NCBI GenBank assembly: GCA_029718625.1
Contig: CM056389.1
Span: 22,043,381 to 22,107,380 of the forward strand
Direction: 5' to 3'
Length of the DNA: 64,000 bases
DNA from: Synaphobranchus kaupii
Lineage: Eukaryota; Chordata; Actinopteri; Anguilliformes; Synaphobranchidae
Made by a program: the position numbers and the translations under genes. Each line of letters starts with the position of its first letter. Positions within the stretch are counted from its first letter, which is position 1. Below the pieces are notes generated by a model, which was not told where the DNA came from, did not search any database, and saw only the letters and a list, made by a program, of their open reading frames with translations. Below, piece by piece: positions 34,342 to 45,487 of the stretch.

Positions 34342-34571
34342 ATTTAGCTATAACGTTACTAACATTTTTATTTTTTTTGAGCGCGTCCTCTGACCCAGCA
34401 CTCAATACCAACTAACAAAATCCGAGCTTGACATAAGTTGTTTTCTTGTAACAAAACTGTCGGAAACGTTCATCAACTATAACTTTTTACAATTCTATAA
34501 TGTTTTATTTACAAATGCTTGACGCATGGTGTCCTGTCCAAAGTTCTCATCTATCACATATCTGTTGGCAG

Positions 34572-34919
34572 TCATAGTGTAATGGTAATCAATGGAGATG
34601 ATCCAGTGTCATCCACGGATACATCCAGGTTTTCAATGGCATTCGGTAGCAACAGATCCCACTCCCTACAACACAAACTTTCCTCCTCTCTGGGCATCTG
34701 CTTGCACCTCTTGCAAGAACACCAAAAGTCCCCCGAAATTATTGGTCTAGCCTTGGCAGCGACTTCGGATAACATTACCTGCGCAACTTCAGCCTCTCTC
34801 TCTTCTCTTGCTCTCTTATCATCCATCTCTTGTAGTTCCGTGTCCATGTATTCTGGCTCAAATCTGTAGCCAGTAACGTCAAAGTCAAAATCGAATTCTT
34901 CGTCTTCGTAATCCATCAT
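34572..34919 (-). CDS. P2X7-receptor-tail-like protein exon
   Basis: The minus-strand start MMDYEDEEFDFDFD at 34919 is preferred over earlier Mets because an acidic leader is usual. A charged helix follows, then CSCKRCKQMPREEESLCCRE, the cysteine-rich signature of the P2X7 intracellular tail domain. Fish genomes hold many stand-alone genes with this domain. Here about 115 residues remain before the stop at 34572, so the rest of the domain is missing or in another exon. Its orientation is convergent to the THAP exon. Function of the stand-alone proteins is unknown. Confidence 0.6.
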   Translation of the reverse strand: MMDYEDEEFDFDFDVTGYRFEPEYMDTELQEMDDKRAREEREAEVAQVMLSEVAAKARPIISGDFWCSCKRCKQMPREEESLCCREWDLLLPNAIENLDVSVDDTGSSPLITITL

Positions 34920-35220
34920 CCAAGTTTTTTTGTGGAAATTGTAGCCTACGTTGCTGCAGGTAAACAAACGCAGACTGCTCACATAGATAGTTTCGTAAAC
35001 GGCCAGCACACCTTCCCGCTCCCCTACCCCCGACACATAGTACTCCGCGAGTGCAGCGCAAACAAGCAACAGAGAAATGCTTACTTCCAAGCCATGCCAA
35101 GCACGTAAAAATGTTCGGATTGAGATACATTTCACAGGAGAGCATACTGAGACCGGTAACAATACACCCTGAGCTTCCCGTCTCATTTATTGTACATGAA
35201 AGCACATTTATCGAATGCTT

Positions 35221-35724
35221 ACGCTTACTAGCTATGTATTCCGTAGCTGTGAAAGTTCGACGATTCTGTAAAAATCACTGCAGATAATGGATAAATCACG
35301 GAATAAATTCAGGAGGCGAAGGGGGAAGGCAGTGGTGACATCCAGTTTTTTCAAGACAGCGGGCAAAGTCCTCCGTAGCTGTGGAAGACTGATGCCTGGT
35401 TCCAAATAAATATAATAAAAAATAAATGAAATCTGACCGCAGAGAGTGAAGAATAACCACGGAAAATTCCAGCTGAGGAGGATGGAGAAGGCTGTTATCA
35501 GAGATAGATTCCAGTTGAAGGAGGTATGTGGAAGTATACTAGCGTAATCCAAACGCAGATGGAATCATGGAAAACACATATATATAAAACACTTAAGAAC
35601 TAGGAAGTAGTAAGTTAGCGTTTAAACATCAAACAAACAAAACAGACGGGTTAAAAGCTATACGTTCACGGAGAGGAGCGGCAGCCAGTGTGCGCCAGCG
35701 TTCCCCCTCTAGTCTAGTCTCTAG
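35221..35724. other. non-coding interval, nothing recognised
   Basis: Minus-strand frames here (to 35552) have no recognisable domain. Confidence 0.35.
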
Positions 35725-36510
35725 TCTAATGTAGCTTCCTGCAAACAATTTTAATTATAATAATAATAATAAAAATAATAAGAATAATCTCTTGTATGTA
35801 CTTTCTTAGTAGTATCTATTGTTTTCTTTCTGGCTAAGATTCTTGGGAAATATGCGTTGTCCAGTAAAGCTTGTTAGCCAACCAGAGAAACGTCAGTCTG
35901 CTTCTAGTCAGGAAGCAGGTACAAGCTAGGCTACTACGAAGCGAATCAACATGCCTTATAGCCTACTAAACCTAGCTGTCCGGTACCAAAACATTTCCCG
36001 CAGGTAACGTTCTACACTACCTGAAAAAAAACTGCGAAGGAATACTGCTGTGCTTATGAACTCACTAGCTCGTAGCCCACACATGGAAGGTTGGAGTTAC
36101 GCATCCGGCAATCCAGTGTCAAATAGCCTAACGTTAAATCTATTTCATTTTTCAGAATACTAATAGCTGTATTTTAAAACTGTATTTCCATATTTTACTG
36201 ATGCAAACTATTTAGGCTGTACTAGCTATTTAGGCTGTATGTCTTTCAGCTAGAATGTGTTTGCATCTAGCCCATTGTGTGTAAATGTCTCCATTCTTGG
36301 CAATAGAGGGCGGTATGGTTACGCAAATGTCTGCTTGCATTTCTTTGGAATGCATGTCTCTCCCCGTGTTTATCTTCATGCATTATATTATATATCATCA
36401 TAGCTATACCAAAAATAAGTGGTATCAGATCAAAAACGTCTACGACCTAAAAAAAAGCCAAGTTACTCACGCATAGCCTACATAGCGCTGTCTATAAGCC
36501 CTTAATTCCA
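35725..36510 (+). repeat. third copy of the duplicated local sequence
   Basis: 35725-35880 matches 32330-32460 (AATGTAGCTT, an AAT-rich run, ATGTACTTTCTTAGTAGTAT, TTTCTTTCT). 36275-36510 matches 33275-33535. The stretch between them is shorter than in the first locus, so the copies have diverged by large indels. Confidence 0.75.
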
Positions 36511-37333
36511 ATTTGCAAAAACTAGGCCTGCCTTTAAAAGTATTATCAAAATGTGGCCAAGTTACAACTAACAATATTGCCTATCTTAGCTCACACTAAA
36601 TAAACTCGCTCTATTCCAAAGCAATGCTATCCAAACTTTCCTAAATTATTTAATGCAACTTGGCCCTGTATTTATTTGGATTTCTATCAAAAACCTGTGG
36701 TCTTACAGAGCATAGATATCCTTGTGTTCACAAAATTCAGTTTGCAAATATAACTACTATTATGTTAAATTGGTACTATTACTTATTTGCCACCATCTGA
36801 CCCACAAACATGTCTGGATACGTTTGTAAAAATGCTATATGTACGCTATTTTCTAGGTAAAAATATTACTCATTTTTATCTGCATTTATTTATTCATCAC
36901 CCCCTTTCTCTATTGTACATGATGTTTCTTGATATAAATGTCTGTTTGTGAATTGGAAAGAAATCTGTAGCAGCAGTTAACATTTTAAAACCCATACATT
37001 TTCTAAAGTAAACTTGGTGGGTTCGGGTTGTAACACTACACAGAACCAGGCAGTAAACTTAACCATTATCAAACCAGAGAGAGAGAGAGAGAGAGCATGT
37101 TAGAACAGAACAATACACTTCTCGAACAGTACTGTCAGAACTGGGCCCTGGCAGTACCACAGTGAAACACTAAAATTACATACTGTAATTTGCATGAGCC
37201 CAAGAAGGGATAAATATATTGTATTATAGCTGATTTAACAGTGAACATTTTTCAGTGTTGGCACAAATAATGCTATTTGCATAAAAGAGCGAGAACACCT
37301 GCATATCTGCTATGTGCTTGTGACCTATGTGTT
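36511..37333. other. non-coding interval with (GA)n
   Basis: No gene. A GAGAGA microsatellite lies at about 37076-37094. Confidence 0.45.
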
Positions 37334-37338
37334 AGAAC

Positions 37339-37996
37339 TGTCACGGTTTTCCTTGCTGCCGTTCTCATCCTCGCTTTAGCCGGTTCGCAGCACCGGGTGG
37401 GCTTCCTGCCGTGTTTTTTCTTCCGCCTGGTGGCCATTCGGCTCACATGTTTCAGATGATTGCACCGGTTATTTAAACCTCCCTTTTCCTTCTTCCGGCA
37501 CTTTGTCGTCACTTCTCTGTTGACACAAGGTTGGTAAGGTATAGGAATTCGGCCACTGCATTTCTGTTTTGTTAAAATAAGAAACGCAGGAAGTCCGTTT
37601 AGATTGGTTTCTCTTTTCTTTCCTGTTGTTCGCTGTACCCTTTGGTCTCTCGACCTGTTACCTTTTGTGTTCGGCTCTGTTGCTACAAAGAGCTTAGGTA
37701 ACAGTTCCTTCTGTTCCTTGCCTTCACCCATTTGCTCTGGTTTTTTCATTTGTTTTTTGCAACCTCTCGTGTGCGCTCTTGATTTAGAGCGTGAGGTTCC
37801 TTTGTTATTTCCGTTCGCTATATGGAGTTTCGCCTCCTTTTGAGGTCGTTTTGAGTTTGGCTTCGCCAGCATTTTCTCTGTTCTGTTTTATTTCTTCCCT
37901 CTCTGTTCACGGTCCCCTATTAGTGGCCCTCACTACGCTTTTATAAATCCCCGCTCTATTTTTGTATCTGGTTCTCCGAAATAAAGAACCATCACA
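37339..37996 (+). repeat. solo LTR, 658 bp, TSD AGAAC
   Basis: Opens TGTCACGG, closes ACCATCACA, and is flanked by the perfect 5-bp repeat AGAAC at 37334-37338 and 37997-38001. A TATA-like TTATTTAAACC (about 37469) and AATAAA (about 37980) are in the plus orientation. The 199-residue minus-strand frame across it is a shadow. Confidence 0.9.
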
Positions 37997-38001
37997 AGAA
38001 C

Positions 38002-39229
38002 AGAGCCAGAGAAAAACTTCCTGAACAGTAATGTCAGATATGAGTCCTGCTGCTTAGCTCCTCCTGCTCAACCTGTACCAGGTTGACTAGATTTCTGCTG
38101 TCACCATGTCCATATTATAATTCTGTTCTGCATAAAATACTTTACAAAAGTATTGCTTTTTTTTTTTTTTTACATTGAATGGTAGTTCAGGTGATTGCAC
38201 ATTAGCTTTGCAGTGAAATATTTTTTCCCCTGTTAGAATGGGCAGTAAATGGGCAGTAAATCAAAACAAATGTGATTTTCAGGAGTCATCTGAAATAATC
38301 ACTGCTGTGTTTGTGGAAAAAATAAGAAAAAATTTTTTTTCGTGAACATTCATGACAAATGTTGATTGGAAATGTATATCTTGGTGGGAGCTAATATATC
38401 TCAGAGGGAGGCTGCACCTGTGAGCCTGTTTCCCTAGGCTGCATGTAACACTGCAGTAACATGTCAACAGCAGCATCTGCCACCTGACTTTCAGTGCATT
38501 ACATCATCACTGAGTCTGGGGGCGGTCCTTTCCTGCCTCCAAAATGAGTGACAGGACAGAGATGGGAGGGCAGGATAAAGCCTGAAAGCTCAATGGGAAG
38601 AGAGGACTGCCAACCTTAAACCTGAGACAGGTAAGACCTTGCCTTTACACCATTCAGAGTACAGCTAAAGAATATGTTGCAGTCACTTTGTTTTGAGTTG
38701 GGAGCAGCTACTACGAGACACTACTGTGTGAGCACTGGTAACTAGACCATTCTAGTAGACCTGAGAAGTAAAGATGTTATTTTATTGCATCCCATTTATA
38801 ATGGGATTTCTCTGATGACAAATGTGAATTTCTTACTAAGCCTACCTGAATATGCCCAAGTATGCACAATGTGCTAGACTCAGTGGAGTTGCTGCTACTA
38901 GAACACATTATATTGCTTTATATTGTGTTATATTGTGTTTATTAGTATTAATGTGGAAAATACTTCAGCCATGCTTCGTTTTAAAAAATACAACTATATT
39001 ATTTATATCCATAATTTTTTTTTCTTTCCCATTATAGTGCATCTGGGTTGCTTTATGTGATTGAATAATGGCAGATTCTCATCAAAACATTTAATCCAAA
39101 CATAATTTTTTCTGGCTTTCCCAAAGCCATTGTCATGTCATGTAAAAGGCAGGTGTATTTAAAATATAATAGGATACGTACATTTATTTTAATGCTGGGT
39201 GACATTCCAAAATGCATGCTACATGATGG
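38002..39229. other. non-coding sequence with a possible receptor 5' exon
   Basis: Sequence around 38560-38629 ends in a good splice donor (CTGAGACAG/GTAAGAC). It lies 1.8 kb before the olfactory receptor, whose coding exon is preceded by an acceptor-like TTTCCCAG at about 40458. Fish receptor genes often have such untranslated first exons. This is inference only. Confidence 0.3.
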
Positions 39230-40335
39230 GAATGAAATTTGGGCACCCCTGGTCAAAGTAGCTTTTACAATGAATATCTAAGGGCCAGATTCAGAGTTTA
39301 GATAAGCACACGCAAATGGGACTTACTCCCGGAATTCCACGTAGCTTAAGCTGTTTGTGATTCAGACATTTGACTTATCCGCTGTTTTAAGCGTCTCCAG
39401 TATATACGCGGCATTATGCTTGCGGGGTGGAGATTTGATGAAAATGAGGCATGTCTGCAAGTTGTTCAAGATGCGCGTATTCAGAGTTTTCACTTAATAA
39501 ATTTTATCCGCGCAACTTTGGGGGGGGGGGGGGGAAAGTGGTTTATATCTAGTGCCGCCAATAGATTATAAGGAAAAATACAGCATCTTTCGCATAAATG
39601 GATATTAGAATGAGTGCAAGTTATTTGAACATAATATTGGTCATGTTTTCCTTTGCATAGCTGTCATAAAAAGAAAAATAAGTAAAAGTAGGCTATGATT
39701 GACCGTCTGCCGTCTGGTATATCATACCAGACCAATATTAGATGGATTAATTGATAGACAGTGTCTGGATCATATTCGCTTTGAAGACTTTGCAAGCTAC
39801 ATGACTTTATTAGATAAATCGTTAAAAAAAAAGAAGATATTTTTAAATTAAAAAAATATTTTTTTTCAGCAACCAGTGTCCAGCAATTATTTATTTTTAT
39901 TGTGTGATGGGTATATCTAGTACGTCAATAGGAGCTGGTCATTTTATCAATGCAACGGATTAATACGTTCACTGCCTTCCCCATCACGCAAGAGCAACTA
40001 TGAGGCACAAAGGTAGGATTTTACTAAGGAATGTCACTGACACGTTGAAAATTTATACCCCACACACATTTTTTGAGTAGAAAGCTGGCAACCCAGGGGG
40101 CAGGTACAAGAAACAGGTCATTAGAATATCATGCCCTGTGCCACCCACATTTTGAGAAACGCACCACGTAGCATAGGTTAGAACACGGCGTATCTCAGTC
40201 CGCCGTATGCGTTAAATCCAAGCAGGAGAGGCACTTATGACTTAAGTTGGCCATCTCTGAATCCGTCCCTTAGATATTACTTGTAAAAAGCATTTTGACC
40301 AGGCGTGCCCAAACTTTTGTACCCCACTGTATGTA
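39230..40335. mobile_element. nested fold-back MITEs
   Basis: Outer inverted arms read TTTGGGCACCCCTGGTCAAA (about 39237) and the inverse of TTTGGGCACGCCTGGTCAAA (ending about 40315). The right outer end is ACTGTATG, so the left end of the inverse is CAGTGGGGTACAAAAG. Immediately inside, a second pair starts AGGGCCAGATTCAGAG (about 39280) and inverse AGGGACGGATTCAGAG (about 40270), flanked by TA. The interior has a G run (39522-39535) and no coding sequence. Confidence 0.6.
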
Positions 40336-40468
40336 TTTTAAAGCAGTATTTATTTATTTTACATTTTGAGTTAAATCTACTTTATTTTTCTATATACTTT
40401 GTCATGAAAAAAATCTTTTGTTTGCTTTTCTGTTTCCCATTCTGACAAAATTTCCCAGGAAAACCAGG

Positions 40469-41404
40469 ATGAATAACGTGACCTACAACAGTCCCATCCT
40501 GCTGATCGAGGGCATCGATGTACCCCATCGTTTCATTTACCCAGTGTTTGCCCTCGTGTTGATCATCTACCTGATGATCCTGACCACCAACATAGGGGTC
40601 ATGCTGCTTATTATGACGGACAGGAGCCTGCAGCAGCCAATGTACCTGCTGCTCTTCAACCTGTCGTTCAACGACGTCATAGGGAGCACAGTGCTTCTAC
40701 CCCGGCTGATGTTGGACATTGTCTCCACAGAAAAATCCATCAGCTACAACTGGTGCGTCTCCCAGGCCTTCTTTACCCACATCTATGGCATATCGTGCCA
40801 TACGGTGATGATGATCATGGCTTTTGACAGGTATGTGGCCATATGCCACCCTCTCAGGTACGCCTCCATCATGAGCCCCACCATGGTGGCTAAGCTCACT
40901 GTATCTGCCTGGAGTTCGTCTATAATGCTGGTATCCATCTTTCTGGGCCTCACTCTCCGGCTAACGCGCTGCCGCTCCGTCATTCTGAGTGGCTTCTGTG
41001 ACAATCCGTCCCTGTACAAGCTCTCCTGCCAGGATGTGAGCATCAACAACATCTGCGGTTTGATACTCACCGTCATACTTCTTGTCTTGTCTATCGGCAG
41101 CGTAGCCTTCACATATTTCAGGATTCTGGTCAGCTGTGTCTCCAAAAAGAACAAGGAGCTGAACAAAAAGGCCCTGCAGACCTGCGCCACACACCTGCTC
41201 CTCTACATGATCATGCTCTGGACTGGCTTCCTCTTCATCATTACACATCGTCTCCAGATCCACATCAGGTACCGGATAATAGCGCTTATTCTCTTTCACG
41301 TCATTCCCGCCAACGTGAACCCCATCGTATATGCCCTGCAGACCAAGGAACTAAAGACCAAGATTGTACAGATACTTCATTCGAAAGTAACCCAGCTCAG
41401 GTAA
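40469..41404 (+). CDS. olfactory receptor (teleost, intact)
   Basis: An odorant-sensing seven-helix receptor of olfactory neurons, 311 residues, normal length for the family. The start MNNVTYNSP at 40469 supplies the usual N-terminal glycosylation site (NVT) and follows an acceptor-like TTTCCCAG; an in-frame upstream start at 40418 lies in what is probably intron. Helix 2 has QPMYLLLFNLSFND, helix 3 ends with MAFDRYVAICHPLRY, helix 6 begins KALQTCATHLL, and helix 7 has VNPIVYALQTKELK. The conserved extracellular cysteines are in NWCVSQ and the second loop. No stop or frameshift is present. It is the only evidently functional host-type gene here. Confidence 0.95.
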   Translation: MNNVTYNSPILLIEGIDVPHRFIYPVFALVLIIYLMILTTNIGVMLLIMTDRSLQQPMYLLLFNLSFNDVIGSTVLLPRLMLDIVSTEKSISYNWCVSQAFFTHIYGISCHTVMMIMAFDRYVAICHPLRYASIMSPTMVAKLTVSAWSSSIMLVSIFLGLTLRLTRCRSVILSGFCDNPSLYKLSCQDVSINNICGLILTVILLVLSIGSVAFTYFRILVSCVSKKNKELNKKALQTCATHLLLYMIMLWTGFLFIITHRLQIHIRYRIIALILFHVIPANVNPIVYALQTKELKTKIVQILHSKVTQLR

Positions 41405-42838
41405 TTACAAAATTAGCCTCTGAGCTAACTCTTGTACAATATACTGGATGCCATGAAAATTACAATTTTGCACTGTCAATAAGAACATTTTCAGAAAATT
41501 TTCATGAATTTTTTCCAATCTTAATGTGAATCATTTATTGGCCTCATGAATTATTGTGGTCTCATATTTTAAGCAGACTCTTATTTTGAGGCTGTAAATA
41601 CATATAGAAATTCATGACCGATGATCAAACAAGCCACAAGCGAGCACTCCTTGTTTTTTCGATGTCAGAAAAACTCACCCAACTAGCCCTATTTTTAGAT
41701 GGACCCAATATGCTGTTATAGAGGGAGAAGTGTCTGCCCTGTTTTTATCAATGGGAAATGAGACTTGTTTTCATTTAATGCACAATCAGTGATGATAAAA
41801 AAGAATCTATGTATTATTTATTAGAGTTTGAAAATGAGTGCATAGCCTGCTTGGTTATCCAGTGAATCTGTAACTCTGCATTTCTTGGGCTCTACCATGT
41901 GTATATCATTTGATAATACGTATAAAAAAAACAAATCATAAATACCTCTGATGATGTAATGTTATTATTCACTATCACTCTATTAAAACCGTTACACCAA
42001 ACATTTTTCTGCCATTTCTTTATGAAACAAGTCATCAAACAAACTCAAAATGAGTTTCACAATGAGCCATTTTGCCTCCTCAAGAAGAAACAACCTCACT
42101 AGTCTTACTATAACTGAATGGCCCTCTCTGGAAAGATGGTCAATGGTCAATATAAGGCTCAATGACAAATAAGGTTTTCGAAATGGAAAAAAAATAAAAT
42201 ACTGACCAAAATGGATTTTAAATACATTCTTAATTCCACAAGAATGTATCCTGTGCATTTATTTATTTTTTTCATAGCTTTTAAGGTGATATAAATACAT
42301 TTTAAGTTTTCAGATTTTACCACCCAGAAATGTCAGGACGCGACCATATATGAATTTTGAATAATACACTTTTAATGTATTTACTATCTACTGAAAACCT
42401 GCAAATATGAATCATTGTAGTGTGTAAAATACACATCACATGGTAAATTCCACTAATTTCTTTATTTATGGCAAGTAGTATATAGCATTCGGCAAACGTC
42501 AAAATTTGATTGATGGGCATATTTGCATATTTTATGAATATTAATGAGGTTATGAAAAAATTGATTGATGGGTATAAAAAAAATAATTTTTATTTTTTAA
42601 TTATTTCTTAAATTAATTTTTATTTTTTTTATTTTTATTTATTTATTTATTTATAATGTATTATTATTCGGGGTGTTGTGGGGGGTTGTTGATTTATTGG
42701 CATTGTGATGTCATTTTATTGGGGGTTGTTTGTTGTAAACGTTGGTTTTTATGGTTGGTATTTTGGGTTGTTTGGGGGGAGGAAAACATGTGAAGGAATT
42801 AAATTTTTTTATTAGAACAACATTGTGAAAAAAGTAAG

Positions 42839-42840
<2 letters not shown>
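41405..42840. other. AT-rich non-coding interval
   Basis: No gene supported. T-rich low-complexity DNA at about 42570-42660 and G/T-rich DNA at 42665-42780. Confidence 0.45.

Positions 42841-42841
<1 letters not shown>

Positions 42842-42873
<32 letters not shown>
42842..42873. repeat. (TA)n microsatellite
   Basis: About 15 TA units directly before the left end of Tc1 copy 2; the transposon needs a TA target and probably landed here. Confidence 0.85.
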
Positions 42874-42876
<3 letters not shown>

Positions 42877-44394
42877 TACTCACAAAAAGTTAGGGCTATT
42901 TGGCTTTCGGGTGAAATTTCAGGATGAACCTAAAATGCACTATAACCTTTACAGGTGAAATTAATTTGACCTTCTCTAAACTTTTGAATGCACATGTCCA
43001 ACTATTCAATGTTTCAGTACTTTTTGCACAACTTGCTGTTCTCTAACAAGGAGCTGAACGGCAAAATTCACAACAGGTGATCCATGAATCGACCAATAAA
43101 TTTCCTGGTTCAATTAGAATTGGTATTTAAACAGTCCTCTTCATCATGCTGTTCACATTTTGACATCATGAGACCAAGACGACACCTAACAATTGATCAA
43201 CAGTACCTCGCCATTGCGAGGCTTCAAACAGGATGTTCTCAGAGGGAAGTGGCCACTGAGCTTAGAGTGTCACAGTGTCATCAGCAGGTTGCAACAGAGA
43301 TACAGAGAGACTGGAAGAGTCACAGAAAGGCATAGAAGTGGACGTCCTTTGGCCACATCCCACACTGATGACCGCTTCATTGTGAACAGTGCCCTGCGGA
43401 ACCGGATGATGAATGCCACTCAACTCCAGGCACATTTAAGGGAGGTGAGAGGCACCCAAGTGTCACGTCAGACCATTCGAAACCGTTTACATCAGCGTGG
43501 TCTGCGTGCTAGACGACCTGCAAGGGTACCTGACCACACCACCAGGCACAGGCGTCATCGTCTTGCATGGGCCAGGGAGCATTTACGCTGGACGAGGGAC
43601 CAGTGGGCCTCAGTGCTGTTCTCTGATGAAAGTCGATTCACGTTGAGCAGAAATGATGGCCGCCAACGATGTTGGAGACGTCAAGGAGAGCGCTATGCAT
43701 CAGCCACTGTTGTCACCAGACGACCCTTTGGTGGTGGCGGTGTTACAGTGTGGGCAGGTGTGTCTAGTCAATACAGAACTGCCCTACACTTTGTGAATGG
43801 TACAGTGACAAGCCCATACTACCTGAATAACATCATTAATCCAGTCATTGTGCCCCTGCATGAACAACACAGGCCTAATTTCATCTTCATGGACGACAAT
43901 GCTCCAGCTCATCGAGGTCGCATCATTAGGGAAAGGCTGCTGGAGACTGGGGTACCTCAAATGGAGTGGCACTTTCTCCAGACCTGAATCCCATAGAAAA
44001 CCTATGGGATCAGCTGACTCACCGTGTAGAGGCTCGTAACTCTGTACCCCAGAACCTCAATGACCTGAGGGCCGCCCTTCAAGAAGAGTGGGATGCCATG
44101 CCTCAGCAGACAATAAGTCGACTTGTGAACAGCATGAGACGTCGTTGTCAAGCTGTAATTGATGCTCAAGGGCACTTGACAAGTTATTGAGACATTGACA
44201 TTTTTGTTGTGGTATACCCACCACTGTTGTTGGCTTTTGTTTCAATAAATTGTTTGAGATGAGGAAATCACCATTGCATGCTTCTACTTAAATGCCATAC
44301 TTTCATGATACGTATAATATCACTGTAGCGTGAACTTACATTTTCCATAAATTTCACCCGAAAGCCAAATATCCCTAACTTTTTGTGAGTAGTG
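42874..44394 (+). mobile_element. Tc1-type transposon, copy 2 (1521 bp)
   Basis: Same ends as copy 1 (CACTACTCACAAAAAGTTAG...), with TA on both sides (42872-42873, 44395-44396). It is shorter than copy 1 by 10 bp: 4 bp before the gene, 2 bp and 4 bp inside it. The right end abuts the left end of the Penelope-like element. Confidence 0.95.
43168..44190 (+). pseudogene. Tc1 transposase, two frameshifts
   Basis: Nearly identical to the copy 1 transposase. A 2-bp deletion near 43273 (CACAGTGTC instead of CACAGAGTGTC) breaks the frame in the DNA-binding region, and a 4-bp deletion near 43970 breaks it before the PIENLWD segment. The catalytic middle segment is FMDDNAPAH, so the second Asp is retained, unlike copy 1. 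Confidence 0.92.
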
Positions 44395-44396
44395 TA

Positions 44397-44790
44397 TATA
44401 TGAAAAAAGAGAGAAAAAACCAGGGCGACAATCTGCAATACCAAGCTCCAATGTTCAATCCGCACACTCAAACGAAAAAGTTAAAAGACTGACCTTCAGA
44501 GGCAAAAGGTATATAGATGCAAAAAAAGGTTTATTAACAAGTGGAACGAACAACGCGCGTTTCGGCGTGTCTTCGTCAGGTTTGTTCGTGAAATGAGCTT
44601 GGACACAGGTGACATATCACGTTATAGAAACAATTAACACATCATATCAATTAAGTTAATCATTCACAATATCAATTAAGTTAATCATTTACAATATCAA
44701 TTAAGTTAATCATTCACAATATCAATTAAGTTAGTCATTCACAATAGAAAACAAAACATCAATTAACACTCATCAATAATGGTTACATCA
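44397..44790 (-). repeat. inverted terminal repeat (left) of the Penelope-like element
   Basis: Inverse of 51100-51483, including repeated ATCAATTAAGTTAATCATT units (about four) and the hammerhead-like motif. Identity is high with a few differences. Confidence 0.9.
44544..44587 (-). ncRNA. hammerhead-ribozyme-like motif (left arm)
   Basis: The minus strand repeats the 51297-51340 arrangement: CTGACGA, GAAAC and flanking GAACAAAC/GTTCGTTC arms. One base differs in stem I (GAACAAAC), giving one mismatch. Confidence 0.5.
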
Positions 44791-45171
44791 GGAAGCAATT
44801 AACACTTTATATCAAGTAAACTATCATCATGCACAATAATAGTTACAACAAGTAACACCTTGTGATAATCAATCATCAAAGAAGAATGACCCCCAATCTT
44901 ATAGGAAATGGACACCTGACAGACCAGCTAAACATGAGCTATCCATAAAGGGATACAACGTAACTTTTATACAACACAGGAAAACAAAACAAAAAAAAAA
45001 CAAAAAATGGTAATGATGATAACTTTAAACATGCCAAAAAATAGTCAGCTTGTGCAATTTTCCACCACATCTTAATTCAATAAGTTTAATAGTACATCAC
45101 TAGCCTACAATACCAAGGAATAGCAGACTTAAAAATTGGACATATACAAAGCCCCAAATAGTTGACTCAGT

Positions 45172-45485
45172 TCAAAGATGAGAACTCAAATCTAGAGATT
45201 CATTCAATCCATTTGGTTCCATTGAGTCCAATGTGAATATCCAAAATGATTCTCTCTGTAGTAACTGTTTTATTATGTTACCTCCTCTTGGTGAGGGTAA
45301 AACTTTTTCTAAACCAACAAATTTCAGACTTGCTGCAGATCCATGGTCTCGGGCTTTGTAATGTCTGGCAATGGCATAATCCAAATTACCGTTTCGTATA
45401 GCCGCTTTGTGCTCGGCTATGCGAAGCTTCAAATTACGTTTAGTCTGTCCAATGTAAATCATTCCACAAGGAAGACATTTTAGTT
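45172..45485 (-). pseudogene. GIY-YIG endonuclease domain of the Penelope-like element
   Basis: The minus strand reads CGMIYIGQTKRNLKLRIAEH, the GIY-YIG start with its catalytic Arg further on, and GNLDYAIARHYKARDHG; the Glu region is LLQRESFWIFTLDS. This nuclease would nick the target for element insertion. It is the C-terminal domain of the RT polyprotein, here in the inverted left part and cut at about 45485 from the rest of its protein. Confidence 0.88.
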
Positions 45486-45487
45486 TT

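Larger units (their letters stand above)
33536..35220. mobile_element. candidate THAP-bearing element with inverted arms
   Basis: The left arm at 33721-33785 and right arm at about 35125-35218 are inverted relative to each other (GGTCTCAGTATGCTCTCCTG versus CAGGAGAGCATACTGAGACC, continuing through AAGCACATTTATCG). Between them lie a plus-strand THAP exon and a minus-strand P2X7-tail-like exon. The left side begins TTAAAGGGTAAGTTCGC. Kolobok transposons combine THAP proteins with TTAA targets, so this could be such an element. An inverted host duplication is the alternative. Confidence 0.4.

Noticed and set aside
37273..37872. 199-residue minus-strand basic open frame
   Set aside because: Lies across the solo LTR at 37339-37996 against its orientation, with no domain.
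40783..41299. Minus-strand frames of 112 and 135 residues
   Set aside because: Antisense to the intact olfactory receptor.
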